Below, piece by piece: positions 1-9,065 of a stretch of 59,555 nucleotides of DNA (position 1 is the first letter of the stretch; every line of letters starts with the position of its first letter). The position numbers were made by a program, and so were the translations under genes. The DNA is from CAZHBA01 sp964530225 (GTDB taxonomy: Bacteria; Pseudomonadota; Alphaproteobacteria; UBA6615): the NCBI GenBank assembly GCA_964530225.1, contig CAZHBA010000035.1, forward strand, positions 1 to 59,555, in the 5' to 3' direction. Under the pieces are notes generated by a model. The model was not told the DNA's origin, made no database searches, and worked only from the letters and a program-made list of their open reading frames with translations.

Positions 1-2
1 AC

Positions 3-1217
3 GGAGCTAATGGCGCGCTCGCTGGGGTGCGGATCCTCGATCTAACACAGTTTGAGGCCGGTCCGTCCTGCACCGAGGCACTGGCCTGGATGGGTGCTGA
101 GGTGGTCAAGGTCGAAAATCCAAAAGGCGGCGACCAAGGCCGCTTCGCCTGGACCGAAATACCGGGTGTCGATTCCTGGTATTTCCTGCTCTTCAACGCC
201 AACAAAAAGAGTGTCACCGCCGATTTGAAGACGGACGAGGGTCAGCAACTGGTCCGGAGCCTAGCCCGTGAGGCCGATATCTTCATCGAGAATTTCGCGC
301 CCGGCGTAATTGAGCGACTGGGCCTCAGCTACGATGTGCTGAAAGAAGAAAACGACCGGCTGATCTACGCCCAGGTCAAAGGCTTCGCCGATGGTAGCCC
401 CTATGAAGATTTCCTCGCCTTCGACATGATCGCTCAGTCAACCGGCGGCCTGCTGTCGATCACCGGCGAGCCCGACGGCCAGCCTAACAAGCCGGGTCCG
501 ACCCTGGGCGACACCGGCACCGGCATGCTGCTGGCCATCAGTATTCTCAGTGCGCTCTACCAGCGTATGAGTACCGGTAAGGGTCAGTACATTCGCGCAG
601 CGATGCAGGACGCCATGCTGCAGTACAGCCGCGTCGCCTACGCCGTGCAGGCGGGTAGCGGTAAACCAGCGCCACGAATGGGCCCAAGGGTTCTTACTGG
701 CGGCACCGCACCATGCGGTATCTTCCCCTGCCAGCCCGGCGGGCCCAACGACTACGTTTATATCTACACCTCGCGCGCCGGCAATCATCACTGGTACCGG
801 CTATTGTCGGCGATCGGCCGCGAGGATCTGATCGACGATCCACGTTTCTCAACACCGGAAAATCGCATTGACCACCAGGACGAGGTGGACGAACTGCTGT
901 CCGAGTGGACGCGCCAGCGTAGCAAGCGCGAGGCGATGGAAATCCTCGGCAACGCCAAGGTGCCGGCCGGTGCGGTGTACGACACCATGGAGCTACAGAA
1001 CGACGCCAATCTGGAAGAACGCGGCGTTTTCCAAACCATGACGCATCCCGAACGCGGTGATTTCAAGATGCCGGCCTGGCCGGTCAAGATGTCCGGCTCC
1101 AATGTGCCGATGGCTGCCGCGCCGTTGCTCGGCGAGCATAACACGGCGGTGCTGGGCGACTGGCTCGGCATGAGCGAGGACGACATAAACACCTTGAAAT
1201 CCGACGGCATCATCTGA
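3..1217 (+). CDS. CoA-transferase family III (CaiB/BaiF), 5' end cut by window
   Basis: Family III CoA-transferases move CoA between carboxylic acids in the cytoplasm. The frame is open to the window edge: the residues before the GTG at 27 read GANGALAG, the usual lead-in to RILDLTQ, so that GTG is internal and the true start lies outside. The family features seen are the N-terminal Rossmann half (GAEVVKVENP) and GDTGTG, where family III enzymes carry the catalytic aspartate. A ThDP-dependent lyase follows after 64 nt on the same strand. Formyl-CoA transferase with oxalyl-CoA decarboxylase is the best known pair of this kind, but substrate cannot be assigned from sequence. Family sure, substrate unknown. 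Confidence 0.9.
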   Translation, partial: GANGALAGVRILDLTQFEAGPSCTEALAWMGAEVVKVENPKGGDQGRFAWTEIPGVDSWYFLLFNANKKSVTADLKTDEGQQLVRSLAREADIFIENFAPGVIERLGLSYDVLKEENDRLIYAQVKGFADGSPYEDFLAFDMIAQSTGGLLSITGEPDGQPNKPGPTLGDTGTGMLLAISILSALYQRMSTGKGQYIRAAMQDAMLQYSRVAYAVQAGSGKPAPRMGPRVLTGGTAPCGIFPCQPGGPNDYVYIYTSRAGNHHWYRLLSAIGREDLIDDPRFSTPENRIDHQDEVDELLSEWTRQRSKREAMEILGNAKVPAGAVYDTMELQNDANLEERGVFQTMTHPERGDFKMPAWPVKMSGSNVPMAAAPLLGEHNTAVLGDWLGMSEDDINTLKSDGII

Positions 1218-1281
1218 GAGATACCTCCAGGCAATATCAATCGGGCAAAAGCAATAATCATAACTCTGAAGGAGAGGCACG

Positions 1282-2934
1282 GTGGCGGAACTGAACGGCT
1301 CGGAAATTCTGGCCAAGGCATTGCGGCACGAAGGCGTCGACGATCTGTTTTTTCTCATGGGCGGCCCCATGCTGGCAGCCGAGGCGGCCTGCATCGAGGA
1401 GGGCATCCGCCCCCTGGATGCACGCCACGAACAGGCGGCGGTGTTTATGGGGCAAGCCTATAGCCGGCTACTCAACCGACCGGCGGTGTGCATGGCAGCG
1501 AGCGGGCCCGGCGTTACCAATCTGGTGACCGGTGTCGCCAACGCGCTGATCGACTGCGTGCCGATTGTCGCGGTCGGTGGTTCCAGCCCGGTCGGCCTCT
1601 ATGGCCGCCAGGCGTTTCAGGAAATCGATCAGCTGAACATGATGCGACCCTGCGTCAAGTGGGCCGACCGGGTCTATCATCCCCGGCGCATCCCCGAACT
1701 GGTGCATATGGCCTTTCAGAAGGCGATGTCGGGTAAACCCGGACCGGTCTATCTCGATCTGCCGGGCGATATTCTGTACCAGAAGATCGACGAAGCCGAG
1801 ATCGACTGGACACTGTCGGGCCAATCGCTGGAGCGCGCGCGGCCCCAGGGCGACGCCGACAAAGTGGCACAATTGATCGACGCCCTATCCGTAGCCGAAC
1901 GACCGGTCATCGTATCGGGCGGCGGCGTTTTATGGTCGGAAGCCTGGGATGAGTTGCGCGAATTCGTCGAGAAGGCCGGCATTCCGTTCTATACCACCCC
2001 GCAGGGTCGCGGCGTGATCCCCGAAGACCATCCGCTGTGCCATCTTACGGTGCGCTCGGCGGCTTTCCGAGAGGCCGACCTTATCGTTATCGTCGGTACC
2101 CGCATGAATTACATCATCAGCCACGCCGCACCGCCGCGCTTCAACGTCGACGCAAAAATTGCGCGTATCGACATCGACGCCGAAGAGGTCGCCACTAGCC
2201 CGCGGCATGTCGATATAGGCATCGTTGGTGACGCCCGGGCGGTACTGCAGCAGCTCAACGCCTGTCTCGGCGACAGAGTGACGGAAGCTAACTTCCAGCA
2301 CTGGCGCGACCGACTAGCCGAGGAAGAAGCGCAGAAGCGCGCCCGGCCTGGCGGCAACAGCCTGTCCGACGACGTTCCGATCCATCCGCTACGACTGTGC
2401 GAGGAGATCAAGAATTTCGCCAACCGCGACGCCGTTATGGTCGTCGACGGCCAGGAGATCCTCAACTATGGACGCCAATCGATCCCCACCTATGAACCGG
2501 GGCACCGGCTTAACTCCGGTCCGTTCGGCACCATGGGCGTCGGACTACCGTTCGGCCTCGGTGCCAAGATCGCCAAGCCCGACAAGCAAGTGATCGTACT
2601 GCACGGCGACGGCTCATTTGGCCTCAACGCCATGGAACTCGACACAGCGGTGCGCCACAATATCCCGGTGCTGGTGGTGATCAGCCTCAACGGTGGCTGG
2701 ACCGCCGATCCCGACCAGAATAAGCCCGGCCGCGAATTGGGCTACGTCCGCTACGATAAAATGGCCGAGACGCTGGGCTGTTACGGAGAATATGTCGAAG
2801 CACCGGAAGACATCCGTCCGGCACTGGAACGGGCACAGGCCAAAGTCGACGAGGGTAGGGTCGCGGTCGTCAACGTCAAAACCGACTTCGCCGCCCGCGC
2901 CGGCACACAGACCTTCGCGCAGTATTCAACGTAA
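1282..2934 (+). CDS. Thiamine-diphosphate-dependent enzyme, oxalyl-CoA decarboxylase / 2-hydroxyacyl-CoA lyase / acetolactate synthase superfamily
   Basis: A cytoplasmic ThDP enzyme of 550 residues, normal length for the superfamily. The N-terminal pyrimidine-binding domain has the catalytic glutamate in RHEQAA (Glu50). A central Rossmann-like domain follows, and the C-terminal domain has the ThDP/Mg motif beginning GDGSFGLN. GGSSP and EIDQLNMMRP resemble oxalyl-CoA decarboxylase and 2-hydroxyacyl-CoA lyase more than biosynthetic acetolactate synthase. The GTG start at 1282 follows AAGGAGAG at 1269-1276. With the upstream CoA-transferase it probably forms a two-gene unit that activates an acid to its CoA ester and cleaves or decarboxylates it. 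The exact substrate is an inference. Confidence 0.85.
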   Translation: MAELNGSEILAKALRHEGVDDLFFLMGGPMLAAEAACIEEGIRPLDARHEQAAVFMGQAYSRLLNRPAVCMAASGPGVTNLVTGVANALIDCVPIVAVGGSSPVGLYGRQAFQEIDQLNMMRPCVKWADRVYHPRRIPELVHMAFQKAMSGKPGPVYLDLPGDILYQKIDEAEIDWTLSGQSLERARPQGDADKVAQLIDALSVAERPVIVSGGGVLWSEAWDELREFVEKAGIPFYTTPQGRGVIPEDHPLCHLTVRSAAFREADLIVIVGTRMNYIISHAAPPRFNVDAKIARIDIDAEEVATSPRHVDIGIVGDARAVLQQLNACLGDRVTEANFQHWRDRLAEEEAQKRARPGGNSLSDDVPIHPLRLCEEIKNFANRDAVMVVDGQEILNYGRQSIPTYEPGHRLNSGPFGTMGVGLPFGLGAKIAKPDKQVIVLHGDGSFGLNAMELDTAVRHNIPVLVVISLNGGWTADPDQNKPGRELGYVRYDKMAETLGCYGEYVEAPEDIRPALERAQAKVDEGRVAVVNVKTDFAARAGTQTFAQYST

Positions 2935-2957
2935 CGCGTCAAGCGTTTCTAGATCGA

Positions 2958-3120
2958 CTACCCCCACCCCATCCCTCCCCTCAAGGGGGGCTGTGGAGCG
3001 AACCATCGCGCAACAGCGCGGCGAAAGTCGCTTCACAGAAAATTTCTTCGGCTGGCTAATTACCCTCCCCAGCGAGGGGGAGGGTTAGAGGGGCGGCGAG
3101 CGTTAGCGAGCCGAAGGGAA
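2958..3120. repeat. GC-rich intergenic repeat-like block with hairpin
   Basis: The gap between two convergent genes is filled with runs of C and G and short palindromes. The clearest is a hairpin with 9-bp arms ACCCTCCCC (3062-3070) and GGGGAGGGT (3077-3085). It could end transcription of both flanking genes, but no T-run follows. The composition looks like a dispersed intergenic element; no second copy is present in this window. Confidence 0.5.
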
Positions 3121-3128
3121 ATTAATCT

Positions 3129-4370
3129 TCAACCGTCGCTACCAGCCGAGCACTTCTGCCGTTCCTCGTAACGGTCGATCTCGGTGGTGATGGCGTCGGT
3201 CACCGCGCCGACATAGGTTTCGCGGTTGGCAGTGGCGTGAGCATGGGCATCGCGCTGCACATCCATGGCACCCTGAAAGTGGGGGATGACATAGCGTGCC
3301 ATCAGCTCGTAGCTCTTTTTGGTGTTCTCCCAATTAGCCCAATTATGCGCTAGTTCCATCACGACTCCGCAGCCGCCGGTGCCTGCGAGCAGTCGCTCAA
3401 TATGGGCGATCGCGTCGTCCGGCGTGCCAATCGCCGCCATACGCGTCTCGGTCAGATAGGCCAACGGGTCGGTGACCTCGGGCGGAACGATCGGCGTCGG
3501 TGCGACATCGCGGAAATAGCGCGCAAAGATGGGTAGGCCGAAGGCGACATTAGCTTCGGCCTGTTCGCGCGTTTCGGCCAGATGGATTAGCGTGACGATG
3601 CGCCAGTTTTTGCGGTCGACAGTCTGCCTGTGCTCCACCGCCGCTTCCTCGCAGCGCCGCCAGTTCTCCGCCTGGTGGGCCAGCGCATCATCCAAGGTAC
3701 CGCCAATCGACAGCAAACCGAGCCCGTGCCTACCCGCCGCCAACGCGCCGGCCGGCGAGCGTAACGAGGCTACCGCCATCTCGATCATCGGCTTGGTGTA
3801 GCTGGCTAGCTGCAGGCGGGCGTCGTTCAGTGTGAACCAATCGGTCTCGGCGGTGACTCGCTCGCCGCGCAACAGCGGAACCAAAACATCGATCGCTTCG
3901 TTCATGCGCCGCCGTTGCTCTTTCGGATGAAAGCCCATGGCGAACGCATCCGAGGGCAGCGAGCCAGGTCCGACACCGAACATCACCCGGCCGCAGGTCA
4001 TATGATCGAGCTGGTTCATGCGGTCGGCATTGATGAACGGATGGTGGTAGGCCAGCGAGGACACGCCGGTACCCAATCGTATGCGCTCGGTACGTTCGGC
4101 GGCAAACGCCATGAACACTTCTGGCGAGGCGATGATCTCAAAACCGGCGGTTTCACCACACCAGGACGAACAGCAAGATCAAAACGACGGCAACAATATC
4201 AGCATCAAACATGTTGCGGCTTCCCTCAGTCGCCTAATCAGCCGCGATGGGCTGAGCTTATCTATATGGACCACCAGATCGAGATCACGCTTGAGCGCCA
4301 GGGTGGGATTTTCGTCTGGGCTATGGAAGGGCGCCAGGAAAATTCCAAAACGGGGGTTGTTATCGACCAT
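3129..4370 (-). pseudogene. Luciferase-like (LLM) flavin-dependent monooxygenase, disrupted
   Basis: The N-terminus (from ATG at 4370, with a good AAGGA site upstream) reads RFGIFLAPFHSPDENPTLAL, typical of limonene-monooxygenase-like LLM enzymes. The rest (4118 to 3129) carries GFEIIASPE, RLGTGVSSL and GVGPGSLPSDAF and is otherwise full length. Between HIDKL and GFEIIASPE the family has about 13 residues holding GYDEAW and a conserved His pair. Here there are 108 nt of unrelated sequence with an in-frame TGA at 4179-4181. The outer frame is kept. The gene should not make an active enzyme unless translation restarts, and a restart product would lack the first beta strand. Confidence 0.82.
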
Positions 4371-4735
4371 GACAGAAGTTCCTTCGTACTTTTTGGCACT
4401 AGGCCAGCCGGCATGCGGTCAGCACCTCATTATCGTTGTCCGGTACAGTGCAAAATAAATCACCGCCTGTTAAGCCGGTTCAATCCAACTCCCGGCAACC
4501 TTGCCCGCGCAAAAACGGTAATTATTGCCGAGATAGAAGACAAAAATGGCGGTTGCCGCCTGCCTTTTCGCCAAAATCCGATTCGGATTCCGAAAAATAC
4601 TCAAACCAGAATTACGGTTTGCCGGCGACCGTCAAACCAGGCGCCACCGTGGCACAGGGCTTGCGTATATAGTAAAGGAGGACGGCAAAGAAATTGCCGC
4701 CCGATCGCAGTCAAGATCATTGCGTGAGGTACGCG
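4371..4735. other. Intergenic region without a recognisable gene
   Basis: No convincing coding frame is seen. There is a short hairpin with arms CGGCAA (4683-4688) and TTGCCG (4694-4699), and an AAAGGAGG ribosome-binding-like stretch at about 4675-4682 with no matching ATG nearby. The stretch carries the 5' flank of the disrupted LLM gene on the minus strand. Confidence 0.5.
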
Positions 4736-5089
4736 ATGCATATTAATTCCCATTTTACGCCGCCCGTTTTCGGCGCCAGTTCACGGCCCGATCACGCCGC
4801 TAATCGGCGGCCCAGCCAGCAGCAGCAGGCCGAAGAGGCACCCAATACCGCTCAGGACGCCACAGCCACCGATACGGTAACGGCCGTCGCAACGGCCGAA
4901 AAAACCCGAAATTCCCGGGCGGTCAGTAGTCCATTAGGCGCGCGGATATCTGAATACTCTGCAAGGCTTAGACGGCCACAATCTCAGTTGGTTGGTGTCA
5001 CAGACCGTCCATCAGATTCGCTTACAGTATCCCGGCAGCGGCAACTGCAACGAAGCGGCGGTATTCATCACCTCGTACCGCCCACCTGA
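4736..5089 (+). CDS. Possible small hypothetical protein, Gln/Ala-rich, doubtful
   Basis: An ATG at 4736 preceded by GTGAGG opens a 117-codon frame. Its first 60 residues are low in complexity (a QQQQ run, then Ala/Thr-rich). The last 26 codons overlap the antisense nuclease gene and are probably only a shadow of it. The N-terminal style resembles small uncharacterised alphaproteobacterial proteins, but no family is recognised. It may be a remnant that has lost its real C-terminus. Confidence 0.25.
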   Translation: MHINSHFTPPVFGASSRPDHAANRRPSQQQQAEEAPNTAQDATATDTVTAVATAEKTRNSRAVSSPLGARISEYSARLRRPQSQLVGVTDRPSDSLTVSRQRQLQRSGGIHHLVPPT

Positions 5090-5437
5090 AAACCGAGGGC
5101 AGTCCCGTGCCAACCCAGCACTAATGATGGCAGCCCCGATGTCTTGACCTTCGAGGAAGCAGACACCGATCACGCGGTCATAGCTCCGTTCACCGTTCAG
5201 TTCACAATGAACCTTCTGCCCGGCGACGAGGTGCTCCATAAAGTCCCGCGCTGCTGTCCCATGCGGTTCATCCGCTTCAGGTGCCGCCACACCGTTCAGC
5301 CTAACCGGCACATCGGCCACTACAATGGTGTCGCCGTCGCGAACGTGTGTGACAGTGCCCGTGAGGATGTCCTGTGCGTATACGGGCGCAACAAGCAGCG
5401 ACACTGAGACAATAAGCGCGGATAGCAAACATTTCAT
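5012..5437 (-). CDS. Secreted thermonuclease (SNase-like) family protein
   Basis: A 141-residue protein with an N-terminal signal peptide (hydrophobic stretch ending APVYA, about residues 1-21) and one staphylococcal-nuclease-like OB-fold domain: TVTHVRDGDTIVV near the start, RLNGVAAPE, then SYDRVIGVCF, and GLARDCPRFSGGRY at the end. It should act on nucleic acids outside the cytoplasm. The usual catalytic Arg-Asp-Glu set is only partly evident, so activity is uncertain. This is a common short alphaproteobacterial paralogue. It stands alone on the minus strand. Confidence 0.85.
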   Translation of the reverse strand: MKCLLSALIVSVSLLVAPVYAQDILTGTVTHVRDGDTIVVADVPVRLNGVAAPEADEPHGTAARDFMEHLVAGQKVHCELNGERSYDRVIGVCFLEGQDIGAAIISAGLARDCPRFSGGRYEVMNTAASLQLPLPGYCKRI

Positions 5438-5911
5438 CGCAACAGCCTACCACCGATCCCGGCCGAAAAAGAAATGGCGGCCTACGCCGAACCACGCAGT
5501 TCCGCGAGGTATGCCCCGCACCGCTCGACCGATACCCGGTGGCACACCGGTTGCAGCGAATGGCGACGGCATCGATGGAATAGGTAGCGGGTGGCAGCAA
5601 GCCGGTAAACAAGGGGTAGCGTAACTCCGACGCGGAATATCGGCATATGGTGCGATGTCTGTAAATGTCGAAAAAGCAGAAAACTAAAAGAAAGGATAGG
5701 CCGAAGCCTGCCTTTTCTTTTGCGTCATAAATACTTGTTAACGGATGGGTAACAAATGGATTTGAATGCATAAATTTTTCTGTCTGATGTGCTGTCCCGC
5801 TCCTAGTCAACAGTAAAAAAATTTGGCTATTAGAGACCGTTGTGGTTCGATAGTGAGAAAAGAAAATCGACCCAAAATAATCCAAAACCCTCTCACCGAA
5901 AGGTTGATCTC
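5438..5911. other. AT-rich intergenic region, probable divergent promoters
   Basis: About 470 nt between the divergent nuclease and GYD genes. The part from about 5640 to 5890 is much richer in A and T than the surroundings, as expected for promoter DNA. I see no convincing gene; the long minus-strand frame through here is an extension of a shadow of the nuclease gene. Confidence 0.45.
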
Positions 5912-6226
5912 ATGAAGGCTTTGTTACTCGGGAAATACGCCCCCCATGCCCTTAAAGGACTTATTGCTGGTTCCGACCGTGAGGCGGCGATCAAAAAGTT
6001 GATGGATGCAGTAGGGGGGACAGCTGACTATGTCGCGTTTGTCCGTGGCAAATACGACGTTGTTGTGCGGATTGAAGTAAAGGACCAAGAGACAGCCATG
6101 GGTCTCGTAACTGCTATTAAGGCCAGTGGGGCTTTCGAAGAGGCAGACTACTTAGAAGAAGTTGATATGCCGCGTGTAATTGAGGCCGCTCAAACTGCTG
6201 CAAGTGTCTACACAGCCGCTGGTTAA
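5912..6226 (+). CDS. GYD / Lrp-AsnC-ligand-domain-like small protein
   Basis: A 104-residue ferredoxin-like fold protein similar to GYD-domain and stand-alone AsnC-type ligand-binding domains. Visible are LLGKYAPHALKGL at the start, a central VGGTADYVAFVRGKYDVVVR and a final strand before EEVDMPRV. The ATG at 5912 is chosen because a CGAAAGG site lies 9 nt upstream; an upstream in-frame extension begins with residues unlike the family. Such proteins oligomerise and bind small ligands, but their roles are mostly unknown. It appears monocistronic. Confidence 0.75.
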   Translation: MKALLLGKYAPHALKGLIAGSDREAAIKKLMDAVGGTADYVAFVRGKYDVVVRIEVKDQETAMGLVTAIKASGAFEEADYLEEVDMPRVIEAAQTAASVYTAAG

Positions 6227-6245
6227 CCGGGTTGAACCGCCAAGA

Positions 6246-6509
6246 TCAAGCCCCTGCGAGACCCGCCTCCGGAGACCTTCTCTTTTCGTACTGTCGGACC
6301 ACCGGCATGTACCGCTTGACCTGCTCCCCAGTCGTCAGCTTACTGTACTGCGCCCGCTGAGGGGCCTCTGATCCCTGTATCCGAGCTAGACATTCTCGGG
6401 ACAGTCGCTGGGCTCCCGCGATCTGTTCGCAGGTCATCTTTGAAGCAAATAGTTTCTTATTTTCGATCGCCGCAATTTGCCCCTTTTTTACTGCTGCGCA
6501 ACCCGCCAC
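6246..6509 (-). CDS. Possible small lipoprotein-like ORF or remnant
   Basis: The frame reads through AVAGC (6499-6513), a plausible lipobox, preceded by an Arg/Phe-rich stretch, then about 80 residues rich in Lys, Arg and Gln with TCEQIAGAQRLSRECLA. The only start in place is GTG at 6509, which would leave no signal peptide. Upstream codons continue the frame without ATG or a ribosome site. Either the start is lost or this is not a gene. Confidence 0.25.
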   Translation of the reverse strand: MAGCAAVKKGQIAAIENKKLFASKMTCEQIAGAQRLSRECLARIQGSEAPQRAQYSKLTTGEQVKRYMPVVRQYEKRRSPEAGLAGA

Positions 6510-6720
6510 CGCACCGAACCGGACAACGCTTCTAGAAAGTTGGAAAGCACGTAAAGGCGCCCGCGACGCTCCGGTGTTACTCGTCGTTCTTCACTCGGAT
6601 AGAGCCAGCTTGTGCGGCGCATGGCGCTGCTTTGCCCAAAGAACAATCCACTTGCTTATCAATTGCTTACCCAACAAAACAAAGGGGCCAGCGATTTTTC
6701 TCTAAGTCCTTGTTTTTATA

Positions 6721-6765
6721 GGTGGAGCCGGACGGAATCGAACCAACGACCTCTACAATGCCATT
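6721..6765 (-). repeat. Direct duplicate of the tRNA-Ala 3' half (att-like site)
   Basis: These 45 bases match 7032-7076, the 3' half of tRNA-Ala(GGC) from the anticodon region to the CCA end, with one mismatch (44/45) and the same orientation. Outside the 45 bases similarity stops. A tRNA 3' end repeated at short distance with an integrase fragment between the copies is the usual signature of attL/attR left by a tRNA-targeting integrative element. Confidence 0.85.
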
Positions 6766-6788
6766 AATGAAAATATAACCTGTCTGGG

Positions 6789-6924
6789 TTAAGGGCTCGA
6801 AACAAGCGCGTTAGTACGTCTCCAAAATGCCTCCTCGGAATATGCAGAAGTGAAGCGCAGCGCCAATGCCCTCCCGCCTAACTTGGACCCGCCATTTGCC
6901 CTTACGTTTTCTGATGGTAGCCAA
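6789..6924 (-). pseudogene. Tyrosine-recombinase (integrase) N-terminal remnant
   Basis: From a TTG at 6924 with GAGGAG 8 nt upstream, the first 19 codons read MATIRKRKGKWRVQVRREG, the AP2-like arm-binding N-terminus of phage and island integrases. The frame is then lost; a neighbouring frame continues with LRFTSAYSEEAFWRRTNALV, like the next strand and helix of the same domain, and ends at TAA 6789-6791. The core-binding and catalytic domains are absent. It lies between the tRNA-Ala and its duplicated 3' half. Confidence 0.65.
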
Positions 6925-7030
6925 CGCAAATCTCCTCGTAGCTATGACACAGGTGTGACAGCTTGATTTGCATTGGGTTTTTGGGAGTTGGTTGGTCCTT
7001 CTAAATCCTTGCGCAGCAAGGGGTTAGAAT

Positions 7031-7106
<76 letters not shown>

Positions 7107-7188
7107 TCATGGGTTTGGCTGCTGCCGCGGCGACGATACAAGCTGGCACATCGAAGGCAAGCGGTATTTACGCCGCCAAATCTCCTTA

Positions 7189-7545
7189 CTAATTGCTGTC
7201 GTCGCTAATTTCCTTGGTCACGACCGACACATCGCTGTCGTCGTCCGCCAGATCTGATGTGTCTTCGATCGCCGCATCATCATCGCCATCGTCGTCATCG
7301 ACAGCGCTATCATCGGCCAACGCGGCCAATTCCTGATCGATAACGTCACCGTTCTCGCTGGCCGGAACTTTGGGGCTGGGTGGTGCTTCTTCGGCTACTG
7401 CGCGCGAACGCCTGGGCCGAAAAATAGCCTCCACGTCGAACTTAGCGCCACAGCTCGGACACAGGATTGGATCCTTGCACATATCATAAAAACGGGTTCC
7501 GCAAGCTAGGCAAGCCCGCTTAACGCCCCATTTCGGTTTGGCCAC
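7189..7545 (-). CDS. TIGR02300-family zinc-ribbon protein with acidic tail
   Basis: A 118-residue protein. The N-terminus has a rubredoxin-like zinc ribbon: MAKPKWGVKRACLACG, then FYD and CPSCG, two CxxC pairs that should bind zinc. From about residue 45 it becomes Pro- and Ala-rich and ends in an Asp-rich, probably disordered tail. Length and arrangement match the alphaproteobacterial TIGR02300 family (FYDLN acid protein), whose function is unknown. It is divergent from aroA, as in many alphaproteobacteria. Confidence 0.88.
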   Translation of the reverse strand: MAKPKWGVKRACLACGTRFYDMCKDPILCPSCGAKFDVEAIFRPRRSRAVAEEAPPSPKVPASENGDVIDQELAALADDSAVDDDDGDDDAAIEDTSDLADDDSDVSVVTKEISDDSN

Positions 7546-7690
7546 TGTTTATCCTCCGACGGGTTAAGCGCTGCCGTGTGCCACGAACGCCGCCGTCTGT
7601 CAAAAGCAAAACGCGTGTGGCGTAAATCGGTAGCGGCACCCAGTAACTCCAATAGCCGATTCCCGGTGTTTGTGCTATGGCACCCAGCCA

Positions 7691-9064
7691 ATGGAATCAA
7701 CCATATCAAAATCGAAAACCACTGCGAACGGCGGGCTTACCGCCCGGCGCGGCGGCCCCTTGCGGGGCGCGCTGACGGCGCCCGGCGACAAATCGATTTC
7801 TCATCGCGCCCTATTGCTGGCAGCACTTGCGGTTGGCGAAACGGTAATCCTGGGTCTGCTTGAAGGCGACGACGTGCACCGCACCGCAGCGGCGCTTCGC
7901 AGCCTCGGTGTCTTGGTGACTCGCGATGGCCCCGGCGCTTGGAGGATCAACGGGGTCGGCGTCGGTGGTTTGCTGCCTCCCGACGACGTGGTCGACCTGG
8001 GCAACTCCGGCACCGCGGCGCGCCTGTTGTGCGGCCTCTTGGCCGGGCATGGCTTTTCGGCTGTGCTGACCGGCGACGCCTCCCTGCGCAGCCGGCCCAT
8101 GGGCCGGGTCATCACGCCGCTAACGGCGATGGGGGCGGTGTTCCAAGCGCGCGGCAGCGACCACATGCCGCTGACCATAACCGGTAGCGATAATTTGCGG
8201 CCTACCATCTATACGCTGCCGGTGGCCTCGGCCCAGGTAAAATCGGCAGTACTACTGGCTGGCCTGCACGCACCGGGCGAGACCAGTGTCGTCGAGCCGT
8301 CGCCAACACGCGACCACACCGAGCGTATGCTCGGCCATTTCGGCGCTAACGTCCGCGTAGAAGAAGCCGGTACCGGCCGCCGGGTTACAGTCACTGGCCA
8401 GCCTGAGTTGACGCCGGCTGCCATCGCCGTGCCCGCCGACCCCAGTTCAGCGGCGTTTCCCGCCGTGGCCGCACTTTTGGTCGAAGGTTCGGAAATCACC
8501 CTGCCCGGTATCTGCGCCAATCCAACACGGGCGGGTCTTTACACGACCCTCGCCGAGATGGGCGCGACGCTGGCCTTCCGCAACGAGCGCATAGAAGGTG
8601 GCGAACCAGTCGCTGATTTGGTGGTGAAGGCCAGTTCACTCACTGGAGTCGAGGTGCCGTTCGAACGGGCGCCGGCAATGATCGACGAATATCCGGTATT
8701 GGCTATGGCCGCGGCCTGCGCCGAAGGTACCACCGTATTCCACAGCGTCGGGGAATTGCGCCACAAGGAAAGCGACCGCCTGGCCGCCGTCGCAGCGGGA
8801 TTAACGGCCTGTGGCGTCAACGTCGAAGAAACAGCGGATAGCCTGACGATTCACGGCGTCGGCCCAGGCGCTGGTAGACGCCCCGCCGGCGGCGCCACCA
8901 TCGAAGCGGCGCTGGATCACCGCATCGCTATGAGTTTTCTGGTGCTCGGCCTGGTCAGCGAAAAACCGGTAACGATCGGTGATGGCAGCTCGATCGAGAC
9001 CAGTTTTCCGGACTTCGCCAGAGCGATGGGCGCGCTCGGCGCGGATATTGAGCCAGGCACCTAG
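7691..9064 (+). CDS. aroA: 3-phosphoshikimate 1-carboxyvinyltransferase (EPSP synthase)
   Basis: Cytoplasmic shikimate-pathway enzyme joining phosphoenolpyruvate to shikimate 3-phosphate. Family motifs run through the protein: PGDKSISHRALLLAA near residue 35, LGNSGTAARLL about residue 100, the RPMGRVI region, and RHKESDRLAA toward the end. The ATG at 7691 (457 aa) is preferred over the in-frame GTG at 7670 because family members begin shortly before the GDKSISHR strand. GDKSISHR with LGNSGTAA is the pattern of class II-like enzymes common in alphaproteobacteria. The gene is first of the aroA-cmk-rpsA run and is separated from cmk by 1 nt. Confidence 0.96.
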   Translation: MESTISKSKTTANGGLTARRGGPLRGALTAPGDKSISHRALLLAALAVGETVILGLLEGDDVHRTAAALRSLGVLVTRDGPGAWRINGVGVGGLLPPDDVVDLGNSGTAARLLCGLLAGHGFSAVLTGDASLRSRPMGRVITPLTAMGAVFQARGSDHMPLTITGSDNLRPTIYTLPVASAQVKSAVLLAGLHAPGETSVVEPSPTRDHTERMLGHFGANVRVEEAGTGRRVTVTGQPELTPAAIAVPADPSSAAFPAVAALLVEGSEITLPGICANPTRAGLYTTLAEMGATLAFRNERIEGGEPVADLVVKASSLTGVEVPFERAPAMIDEYPVLAMAAACAEGTTVFHSVGELRHKESDRLAAVAAGLTACGVNVEETADSLTIHGVGPGAGRRPAGGATIEAALDHRIAMSFLVLGLVSEKPVTIGDGSSIETSFPDFARAMGALGADIEPGT

Positions 9065-9065
9065 G

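Noticed and set aside
1..2934. Naming the first two genes frc and oxc (oxalate degradation)
   Set aside because: The pairing fits, but both proteins could belong to other acyl-CoA pathways, and no oxalate-specific residues could be confirmed.
5301..5885. Minus-strand ORF of 194 codons near the nuclease gene
   Set aside because: It overlaps the nuclease gene in another frame, is Cys/Arg-rich and has no domain; the nuclease frame is clearly the real one.
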